Source of the DNA: Planctomycetales bacterium
Lineage (GTDB): Bacteria > Planctomycetota > JAKEIC01
Direction: 5' to 3'
DNA: 38,283 nucleotides
Assembly (NCBI GenBank): GCA_022614695.1
Contig: JAKEIC010000001.1
Coordinates: forward strand, 1 to 38,283
The notes beneath the pieces are model-generated. The model was not told the DNA's origin, did no database searches, and worked only from the letters and a program-made list of their open reading frames with translations. The translations under genes and the position numbers were made by a program. Shown here one piece after another: positions 13,068 through 19,247 of the stretch (position 1 is its first letter; every line of letters begins with the position of its first letter).

Positions 13068-13933
13068 CGCCCGCCCCCCGGCTTCGCGTCGAGATCGTCG
13101 ATCACCTTCCGCAACTCGATGACCTCCAGCGGGCACTCGGGCCAGTCGTGGGTCCAGCACACGACGAGGTCGCAGCCGGAGACTGCGTGGCCGTGCTCCT
13201 GGAAGTTCCGACTACGGAACTCGAACTCGATGCGGACACGCTGCCAGCGGTCCTTCTTCCGATCCACGCACCGCTTGGCCTCGCAGTCGGGGAATGCCGC
13301 GTGGACGGCCTCGACGATGAAGCCCAGGTCGCGCGCCACCATCCCGAACAGGAAGACGACGCCCTGCTCGTTGATCGGCGCGTGGCGCAGGCCCCGGAAG
13401 TCGATCGGGCCGCCGTACTCTGGTCCCGCGCCGCGGGCGTACTCGTGGCCCGGGGGGTGCTGGATCTCGCCGGGCCTGTCGCGATCCGGGGCCTCGTCGG
13501 CCGCGGCGCTCGGCTTGGGTAACGTCTGAAGGATCGGCGATCCGGGTTCTCGGGCGGACAACCACTCGCGGTACTCGCGAAGGAGCGCGTCCTTGCCACC
13601 GAAGTGCTTCTTGAACGTGTCGTCGGAGAACTTGGATCGCGCCGCTAGCACCGGCCATGGCGGCACGCGGCCGACCTCGGCGACGACCCGGTGAAAGTCC
13701 GCGAGCAGTTCCTCGTTGTGCACGGGCTCGTTGTGCATCGGATGACGGCCGAGCCCCGCCGCCGTCCAGAGGGCCGTGTACCCGCCGTCCGGGAACACTC
13801 GGTAGACGTGATGGTCGGAGATCCCCGTGGCGCGGCGGAAGACCGTGCGTGAGAGCACGCCGCCGTTCTCCGCCGCGGCGCGCTTCGCCGCCTCGATCAG
13901 CGAATCCCGGGTCGGCGGTGCCTGCTCGGACAT
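13064..13933 (-). CDS. Homing-endonuclease-repeat protein with restriction-like C-terminus
   Basis: 289 residues. Residues about 8-60 (LIEAAKRAAAENGGVLSRTVF, then HHVYRVFPDGGYTALWTAAGL) and 75-125 (ADFHRVVAEVGRVPPWPVL, then DDTFKKHFGGKDALLREYREWL) are two helical repeats of the homing-endonuclease-associated type, which bind DNA. After a Pro-rich linker the C-terminal domain has GVVFLFGMVARDLGFIVEAVHAAFPDCEAKR, then RVRIEFEFRSRNFQEHGH and CDLVVCWTHDWPECPLEVIEL. I know the E-F-x-S-x-x-F-x-x-H-x-H ... CDxxVCWxHxW pattern as a recurrent, restriction-endonuclease-like module behind such repeats. It is the promoter-proximal gene of the overlapping operon and is probably its DNA-sensing or DNA-cutting component. 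The catalytic assignment is inferred. Confidence 0.75.
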   Translation of the reverse strand: MSEQAPPTRDSLIEAAKRAAAENGGVLSRTVFRRATGISDHHVYRVFPDGGYTALWTAAGLGRHPMHNEPVHNEELLADFHRVVAEVGRVPPWPVLAARSKFSDDTFKKHFGGKDALLREYREWLSAREPGSPILQTLPKPSAAADEAPDRDRPGEIQHPPGHEYARGAGPEYGGPIDFRGLRHAPINEQGVVFLFGMVARDLGFIVEAVHAAFPDCEAKRCVDRKKDRWQRVRIEFEFRSRNFQEHGHAVSGCDLVVCWTHDWPECPLEVIELRKVIDDLDAKPGGGR

Positions 13934-14104
13934 CTCGGTGGCCGATTCTACCCGGGTGGCGCGGGAGGGGCGCGGACGGAGTACGACCGTAGATGGGCGC
14001 GGAGGCCGCGAGCGCGACGATGGCTCGCCGAACGCGATCCGACGCCGGCTCCCGGGCGTCCACGTCTTGAACTGTTGCCCGCGATCGGAGTAGCGTGCGA
14101 GGCG

Positions 14105-14488
14105 ATGGCCGAAGACCTTCCGGCCCCCTCCGTAGGCTCACCGGAGCAAGCGCGGGAGCCCCGTTTCGACCGCGCGCTCCGATGCGTCGAGTGTTCCGCC
14201 GCGCTTGCGGCGACGGTTGGGGTCACCCTGGTCGGGCTGACCTGCTTTGCGGCCTTCTTCGTCCATCTCGTGTGCCCGTCGGCGGCTTGGCCCAAGGAGG
14301 TCGGTCGCGTGGTCTTTCACGCGACCGCCGAGGTCGGACGCGCGTGGCCGGTCCTGCTCGCGCTTGCCGGGCTGTTCCTGTTTCGACCGCTGCGGACATT
14401 CATCGAGGAGGCCGAGCACCTGCCGTTCTCGAAGCGGCGGCGTCAGCCGAATCCCAGACCCAAGGGGAAACGCGAGAAGCCGGGATGA
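14105..14488 (+). CDS. Two-TM membrane protein
   Basis: 127 residues from the ATG at 14105. A soluble N-terminus with one CxxC (RCVEC) is followed by two hydrophobic segments (ALAATVGVTLVGLTCFAAFFVHLV and AWPVLLALAGLFLF), then a basic C-terminal tail (KRRRQPNPRPKGKREK). I do not recognise the family. It is divergent from the three-gene nuclease operon (170 bases between starts) and overlaps the next gene by ATGA, so it heads its own short operon. Confidence 0.65.
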   Translation: MAEDLPAPSVGSPEQAREPRFDRALRCVECSAALAATVGVTLVGLTCFAAFFVHLVCPSAAWPKEVGRVVFHATAEVGRAWPVLLALAGLFLFRPLRTFIEEAEHLPFSKRRRQPNPRPKGKREKPG

Positions 14489-14781
14489 GCGACGAGCCCA
14501 TCCTCCTAGATTCGGGCGAGTACCAAGCGTTGGAGTTCGCGCTCGGCCGGCGTGCCATCGTGGAGTACGAGGTGCGGTCGTCCCAGCCGGTCTCTGTGCA
14601 TCTGGTAGACGACGATGACCTCGCGGACTACGAGAGCGGCGAGGGCTTCTCGTACTTCGTCGGAGCCCGGAACCGGAAGCGACACTTCGAGCGCCTTCGC
14701 CTGCCGGCGGGGCGGTACTTCGTCGTGATCGAGAACGAAGGCGTGGACCCCGCGGCCGCCGTCTGCGACCTTTACTACTGA
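14485..14781 (+). CDS. DUF1883-like small beta-sandwich protein
   Basis: 98 residues, starting in an ATGA overlap with the upstream membrane-protein gene. The sequence is a run of alternating strands: ILLDSGEYQALEFALG, VEYEVRSSQPVSVHLVDD, FSYFVGARNRKRHFERLRLPAGRYFVVIENEG. The order 'V.V.L.d..dl..Y..G..f.Y..G......v.lP.g.yyvVi.neg' matches the DUF1883/GOLD-like beta-sandwich pattern; DUF1883 is known beside TIR domains in some defence-type proteins. No catalytic residues are evident; it probably binds a ligand or partner protein. It is likely co-translated with the two-TM protein. Confidence 0.6.
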   Translation: MSDEPILLDSGEYQALEFALGRRAIVEYEVRSSQPVSVHLVDDDDLADYESGEGFSYFVGARNRKRHFERLRLPAGRYFVVIENEGVDPAAAVCDLYY

Positions 14782-14786
14782 TCGCC

Positions 14787-15263
14787 ATGTGCCGTGGTCA
14801 GCAGCCCTGCGCGGTGTCGCTTCAGTACGCGCGCACGCCCGAGTGGAGGGACGACCTCCTGAACGTGATGTTGGCCGAGGGCTGGGCGGCGTTCGACCTC
14901 GATGTATCCCCGGCTGACGAGCAGCGCATCCGAGCCTCCATCGCCGCCGGCCGGCCGCTCCCCCGGCGGAATCCACCCGACGAGACCTACGACATCCTCG
15001 TGAACGGCCAGTTCGCTGGCGACATCGGTTTCATGCGCTCGGCCCAGGACGAAATCAACATCATCGTGCTGCCCGGATTCCGCAGGTGCGGCGTCGCCTC
15101 CCGAGCACTGGCGGCGTTTCTGCAACAGGTCACGGTTCGTCCGCTCCAGGCCAAGGTCCGCCTCAAGAACCGCTTACGTGTCTTCGTGATCCAACTCGTG
15201 ACGCGCGCCGGATTTTGCCCTCGTTCCAGTGCGTCGCACAACGAGTGGTTCGACCTCCCTTGA
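14787..15263 (+). CDS. GNAT-type N-acetyltransferase-like protein
   Basis: 158 residues starting six bases after the stop of the previous gene. The middle shows YDILVNGQFAGDIGFM and EINIIVLPGFRRCGVASRALAAFL, where R-R-C-G-V-A corresponds to the acetyl-CoA P-loop (Q/R-x-x-G-x-G/A) at the head of a helix. The end has RVFVIQLVTRAGF, the usual 'a...Yek.GF' strand-helix. So it is a compact GNAT fold; the substrate is unknown. It closes the operon of the two-TM and DUF1883-like proteins. Its 3' end runs convergently into a truncated HTH gene at 15265, which suggests a rearrangement boundary just past the stop codon. Confidence 0.72.
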   Translation: MCRGQQPCAVSLQYARTPEWRDDLLNVMLAEGWAAFDLDVSPADEQRIRASIAAGRPLPRRNPPDETYDILVNGQFAGDIGFMRSAQDEINIIVLPGFRRCGVASRALAAFLQQVTVRPLQAKVRLKNRLRVFVIQLVTRAGFCPRSSASHNEWFDLP

Positions 15264-15264
15264 G

Positions 15265-15525
15265 TGGACGGCGCATCGCAACCAGCCTGACCACGCGCGC
15301 AACGCCGAAAGTTGGTGCCCGGCCGGCTTCCGTGCCACCTGCCGGAGTAGGTTCTCGGAGACGATCTCGCGGAACCGGGCGCCGTCAGTTTTCAGCCACG
15401 CCCACACGGCCCGCGCGATCCGGTCGAGGGCCAGCAGTTGCGTTATCCGCGCGCGGCTCACGCCCAAGAGTCGGGAGAGGTCCGCCCGCGAGCGCGCAAT
15501 CCCCTGATCGAGGAGCCGCCGCGCC
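15265..15525 (-). pseudogene. 5'-truncated HTH gene, copy A
   Basis: The minus-strand frame reads RRLLDQGIARSRADLSRLLG and onwards to VARKPAGHQLSALRAWSGWL, about 85 residues colinear with the intact HTH protein at 18666-19154 (roughly 75-80 percent identical by eye). The first 90 residues are missing and replaced by unrelated shadow sequence from the neighbouring gene. The C-terminal stop has been lost where the convergent GNAT gene ends. No start codon or ribosome site is present, so it is a remnant. It lies just downstream of the membrane protein at 15574-16035. Confidence 0.75.
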
Positions 15526-15573
15526 GCAGGTAACGGACACGACGCGGACCGCCGGCAGGAGCGGATTGCGCCG

Positions 15574-16035
15574 TCAGCCGTGCTCCGCCCGCGCCCCGCG
15601 GCGACGGCGGACCAGCCAGGCGAGGAGCGCGCCGCCGACGAGCAGGATCGTGCCATGTTCGAGGACAAGGACTTCCCAGAACAGGCGATGGTCCTCGTAG
15701 GCCATCCCGTAACCCTTCGCGTGCGCTTGCCTGATTTGGGCGTCGCTTGGCAGAAGCCAGCACCACTCCCACTCGACGCTCGCATAACCATAGGTCGCGC
15801 GAGCGATGGGTGCGCCAGGCTGCTTCCAAGACTCCGGGATCTCAAAGCGGAGCGGCAGCAGCAGCGAGGTGAGGACCAGCGTGGCGACGACAAGGGCGAG
15901 CACCGCCGGGATCGCCAGGGGAGCGGCCCCGGTGCGCAGGCGGGCACCCAACGGCCGGATCGGGTTCCCGCACTTCGGGCACGACGTTGCGCGATCCGAA
16001 ACCGGCGCGGTGCACTCGGGGCAGTCGATCAGCAA
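15574..16035 (-). CDS. Zinc-ribbon membrane protein, paralogue of the next gene
   Basis: 153 residues from a TTG at 16035. The N-terminus is a zinc ribbon (CPEC and CPKCG, residues about 4-25), followed by a TM segment (AIPAVLALVVATLVLTSLLL), an outside loop rich in Trp and Tyr, and a second TM near the C-terminus (EHGTILLVGGALLAWLVRRRRG). The second half is clearly similar to the protein at 16071-16451, which has no zinc ribbon. The function is unknown. It follows that gene with 35 bases between and probably shares its transcript. A truncated HTH copy lies immediately downstream. The start could be the CTG one codon later. Confidence 0.7.
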   Translation of the reverse strand: MLIDCPECTAPVSDRATSCPKCGNPIRPLGARLRTGAAPLAIPAVLALVVATLVLTSLLLPLRFEIPESWKQPGAPIARATYGYASVEWEWCWLLPSDAQIRQAHAKGYGMAYEDHRLFWEVLVLEHGTILLVGGALLAWLVRRRRGARAEHG

Positions 16036-16070
16036 GGGTTATCCCGTGCCATCCTCGGCGCCCTCGGATG

Positions 16071-16451
16071 CTATGGCCGTCCTCGGCCCGCAGTCAACGC
16101 CGCCTCCGCCTCCGCCCTCCGCCGCCGCTCGCGGCGGATCACCCACGTCAGCACGATGCCGCCGAGAAGCAGGAGCACGACGTGCTCGGCCGCGATGAGG
16201 GGCCAGTTCAGCGCCTCCTCCATCATGGGAACCGGAGGGTACCGGGAGCCGTCCTCACGCCGTTCTCGCGCCCACGTCCAGCGGTACCGGACGGAAGGTG
16301 AGACAGGATCCTCGATGTAGTAGCCCCCGCCGGCGATCCCGCCGGCCGGTGTGTACCCGGCGCTGACCCGCCAGCGGACCGGCACGTACAGGAATGTCCC
16401 GGCCAACAGCAGCAGCCAGATCACGGCCAAGATGCCGACGCGGCCGCGCAC
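16071..16451 (-). CDS. Two-TM membrane protein, paralogue of the zinc-ribbon protein
   Basis: 126 residues from the GTG at 16451; the longer ORF-track version (16592) is a frame-shifted shadow of the truncated HTH copy. It has an N-terminal TM (VGILAVIWLLLLAGTFLYV), a loop with Tyr/Trp (YTPAGGIAGGGYYIEDPV, YRWTWAR) and a C-terminal TM (EHVVLLLLGGIVLTWVIRRERRRR). The EH-hydrophobic-W-Arg tail matches that of the 15574-16035 protein, so the two are tandem paralogues. The start codon is 13 bases after the stop of the HTH remnant, the same arrangement as HTH gene to 679-residue protein further right. Confidence 0.65.
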   Translation of the reverse strand: MRGRVGILAVIWLLLLAGTFLYVPVRWRVSAGYTPAGGIAGGGYYIEDPVSPSVRYRWTWARERREDGSRYPPVPMMEEALNWPLIAAEHVVLLLLGGIVLTWVIRRERRRRAEAEAALTAGRGRP

Positions 16452-16460
16452 GACGGGCAG

Positions 16461-16580
16461 AGTATCAGGACTCCCGACCTCCGCGCACCCACCCGCACCA
16501 TGCCCGCAGCGCCGCGAGTTGGTGCGCGGGCGGTTTCCGCGCCACCTGCCGGAGTAGGTTCTCTGACACGATGCCGCGGA
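16461..16580 (-). repeat. Direct repeat of HTH 3' end, copy B
   Basis: About 120 bases matching 18662-18781 (near 88 percent over the first 110 by eye), including the stop codon and the TGATACYCTG just after it. The two copies flank the 679-residue protein gene. Confidence 0.7.
16465..16573 (-). pseudogene. 5'-truncated HTH gene, copy B
   Basis: Only the last 36 residues of the HTH protein remain (starting IVSENLLRQVARKPPAHQ and ending WVRGGRES) with the stop codon. Upstream it breaks off into the 3' end region of the 679-residue protein. Nearly identical at protein level to the intact copy's tail. Confidence 0.72.
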
Positions 16581-16613
16581 GAGGGGGCGCAAGGCAGCCG
16601 CGACCGCCGCGGA

Positions 16614-18653
16614 TCAGCGAGCGGCGCGCAGGACGACCTCCGTCGGGCCGCTCACCCGGCCTTCCCAGGTGAACAGTTGACCCCCTGACTCGGCGAGAGC
16701 GCGCCAGCGGCCGTGCGCCACGGCGCGGAACTCGAAGGTGCCGGACCGATCCGTCCATCCCTCGGGACCGGCATCCCCGGGAAGGCGGCGCAGCATGACC
16801 CGCATCGGAACGGGGGGGGCGCCTTCCACGCGCCCGCGAACCACGTCGGCGTCGAGCACGAGATCAAGGCCCGAGTTGGGTACCTCCACGTTGTCCACCT
16901 GCAACCCCCACGTTTCCATGGACTCTCCCATGACCTCGATTCGGTAGCGCCCAGTTTCCAGGCCCCGAAACTGGAATCGCCCGCGATGATCCGTCATCGC
17001 GTAAGTTCCGAACTGCGGGCCGTTCGCGAGCACGGGACGGTCCGCGACGGGCGATCCGTCACTCCGGTGGAGCCGCCCCTCGATCGACAACGCGAGGGGG
17101 AGCGAGAGCGTCACGGGAGGGACGGCGTGGCCGCTCACAGTCACACGCGCTGTTACCGCCTGCGTGCCCCGGACGGCTGTCCAAACTACATACGCGCCGT
17201 CCGGTACCCACGCGATGGTACGGCCCTTCTCGTCAGTCACCGTGGTGCAGGCGGTCGGCTGCGTGGTTGCGGGTTCCCTCATCATCACTGTCGCCCCAGG
17301 AACGGGCGCACCGAGTTGGTCCTGGCAAATCACGGGGACAGGCCGCAGAGCCGGGACTGCCCAGGAAACGGTTTCCGTGGTCGGGGAGACCACGAATCGG
17401 GCGTCCACAACGGACTCGCAGGTGTCGGCAAGCCCGAGGTGCCCCCCCTGCATTGCCAGCGTCACCCGGTAGGGCACGAGGCCCTGGTGCAGCCGCAACT
17501 CCACGCGGCCGGTTGGTGGCACGACAACGTGGATCCCGTAGCCGAACGGTTCGTCCTCGCGACTGAGTCGGAGGAGCCAACGGGTCTCGGACGGGCCGGG
17601 TACGCCCGCCCTGGACTCGACGACCGCCTGGAGGCGTCGGGTGCGGCGGAGCCGAATCTCGCAGTGAGAGTCCCTGGCGTCCGGCGAAAACTCCATCCAC
17701 GTCCTCTCGAACGCGGGGTGACGAGTTTCGAGGACCAAGGCATCCGTGGACGGCAACCAGATCGGCGGTGAACAGCCCGCTCGGTCTGTCGTGTACGTGT
17801 CGATCCTTGTGACCAGTTGCGCGCCGGAGACGGGGCTTCCGCCCTCGTCCACGACTCGTGCCGTGACCGGGTTCCCCGGGGGCAGGACCACGATCACACG
17901 CCTCTCGGGGCCGCTCGCGGACACGTAGAGCAGGTCTGTCGCGTGGCCAGGGGCGGACACCACGATCTCCAAGGTCTCGTCCGCGACGTTCTCGAACCTG
18001 AACTCCCCTGCGGCGTCCGCCGTCCCGGTGGCCATCGTCGCTGGTGGGAGCCACTGGTCGGGTGCGCCTCGAACGCTCACGCGCGCGTTTGGGATTGACC
18101 GACCTTCGAGATCCATGACTGCGCCAACCAGGACGCCGGCTGGTCGCAGCACAACGTGGATCGCATTGGACGGTGGGCTCTCGACCCAGATCGCTCGCGG
18201 TGCGTAGCCAACCCGTGTCACGCGAAGGCTGCGGCGACCCTCCAGAGTCGGCGGATCCTCCGGGCGTACCCCCAAGGAGAACCGGCCGTCAGGATCGGTG
18301 CTTCCAACGACGTCTGCCACCTCGACCCGCGCGTCTGCGATCGGTGTCTCGCTGGCGTCGGTCACGATGCCGGCCACGGTGATCGGCACGAGCCACCCCG
18401 CTCGCGCGTCTTGGCTGTCATCGGCCGGTGGTTGGCCCCGCGCGTGGTCTTCATGCGCTTCCAGGCTCGCGGGGGCACTCCGTTGCGCCGCGTGGGCCGC
18501 GTTGATGCTGGACTCGATTGGTCCGCTGCCGGGGGGAAGCAAGCCCACGCGCTCCGCCCCGCCGTCCGTAGTGACTCCGCCACGCTGCCACCAGAGCAGG
18601 CCCGCGCTGATGGCGACGAGGGCGAGGAGCACGACGACGCCCCTCCGGTTCAC
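16614..18653 (-). CDS. Membrane-anchored protein with carboxypeptidase-regulatory-like domains
   Basis: 679 residues from a GTG at 18653. An N-terminal TM anchor (VVVLLALVAISAGLLWW) is followed by a low-complexity linker. Then come repeated beta-sandwich domains of the carboxypeptidase-regulatory/CNA-B type: VAGIVTDASETPIADARVEV with DPDGRFSL, VGAVMDLEGRSIPNARVSV with DAAGEFRFENV, VTARVVDEGGSPVSGAQLV, and IEGRLHRSDGSPVADRPVL with DHRGRFQFRGLETGRYRIEV. There is no enzyme domain. Such proteins are secreted or surface-exposed and probably bind proteins or polysaccharides; they are abundant in Planctomycetota. It starts 12 bases after the stop of the intact HTH gene, suggesting co-transcription, and is followed by a truncated HTH copy. 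Confidence 0.85.
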   Translation of the reverse strand: MNRRGVVVLLALVAISAGLLWWQRGGVTTDGGAERVGLLPPGSGPIESSINAAHAAQRSAPASLEAHEDHARGQPPADDSQDARAGWLVPITVAGIVTDASETPIADARVEVADVVGSTDPDGRFSLGVRPEDPPTLEGRRSLRVTRVGYAPRAIWVESPPSNAIHVVLRPAGVLVGAVMDLEGRSIPNARVSVRGAPDQWLPPATMATGTADAAGEFRFENVADETLEIVVSAPGHATDLLYVSASGPERRVIVVLPPGNPVTARVVDEGGSPVSGAQLVTRIDTYTTDRAGCSPPIWLPSTDALVLETRHPAFERTWMEFSPDARDSHCEIRLRRTRRLQAVVESRAGVPGPSETRWLLRLSREDEPFGYGIHVVVPPTGRVELRLHQGLVPYRVTLAMQGGHLGLADTCESVVDARFVVSPTTETVSWAVPALRPVPVICQDQLGAPVPGATVMMREPATTQPTACTTVTDEKGRTIAWVPDGAYVVWTAVRGTQAVTARVTVSGHAVPPVTLSLPLALSIEGRLHRSDGSPVADRPVLANGPQFGTYAMTDHRGRFQFRGLETGRYRIEVMGESMETWGLQVDNVEVPNSGLDLVLDADVVRGRVEGAPPVPMRVMLRRLPGDAGPEGWTDRSGTFEFRAVAHGRWRALAESGGQLFTWEGRVSGPTEVVLRAAR

Positions 18654-18661
18654 GTAGTCAG

Positions 18662-18781
18662 GGTATCAAGACTCCGGGCCGCCGCGCACCCACCGGCACC
18701 ACGCCCGCAGCGCCGGGAGTTGGTGCGCGGGCGGCTTCCGCGCCACCTGCCGTAGGAGGTTCTCCGAGACGATCTCGCGAA
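18662..18781 (-). repeat. Direct repeat of HTH 3' end, copy C (in the intact gene)
   Basis: The 3' end of the intact HTH gene plus TGATACCCTG; see the matching copy at 16461-16580. A third, more diverged match lies in 15265-15525. Confidence 0.7.
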
Positions 18782-19154
18782 ACGGCGCCCCGTCGCCCGT
18801 GAGCCACGCCCACACGTCCGGCGCGATGCGGTCGAGGGCCAGCAGTTGGGTCACGCGCGCGCGGGTGACCCCAAGGAACCGGGAGAGATCCGCCCGGGAG
18901 CGGGCGACACCTTGGTCGAGCAGCCGGCGGGCCTCCACCCACCGTGTGAGGGGTTCCACCCGGACGCGGCGAGCGATGGCAGGCTGACGGTCCAGGCGGG
19001 GTACGCCGTTGGCGTAGCGCGGCGCGCGCGGGATCTCCACCAGGAGCACGGTATCCTGCCCCAGGAGCCCGCTTGGCTTTGTGACCCGGGTCGGGGAGCC
19101 ATGAAGCAGAAGCGCGACGCTCCGCGCTCCGCGGGGGGTCACGGTTCGTTTCAT
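18666..19154 (-). CDS. HTH DNA-binding protein (ParB/recombinase-accessory type)
   Basis: 162 residues from the ATG at 19154; the track start at 19199 is possible but less likely. After about 75 residues of strand-like sequence, the segment VEARRLLDQGVARSRADLSRFLGVTRARVTQLLALDRI is a helix-turn-helix of the ParB/KorB type. Its 'a.L.r.LGvtraRVTQLLaL' form is that of proteins often found beside site-specific recombinases. The C-terminus (FREIVSENLLRQVARKPPAHQ, then ALRAWCRWV) is helical and forms the part duplicated twice further left. No recombinase gene is present in the window. It precedes the 679-residue protein by 12 bases. Its role may be regulatory or as an element-borne DNA-binding protein. 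Confidence 0.7.
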   Translation of the reverse strand: MKRTVTPRGARSVALLLHGSPTRVTKPSGLLGQDTVLLVEIPRAPRYANGVPRLDRQPAIARRVRVEPLTRWVEARRLLDQGVARSRADLSRFLGVTRARVTQLLALDRIAPDVWAWLTGDGAPFREIVSENLLRQVARKPPAHQLPALRAWCRWVRGGPES

Positions 19155-19247
19155 GGTCCTGAACCGACTGCCGACCGCCGGGCGGGCATCGGCAGGCAAG
19201 CGTGGGGGAGCCGCCCTGTCGCTACCGCCCCCCGCGGCCCGAACGGG

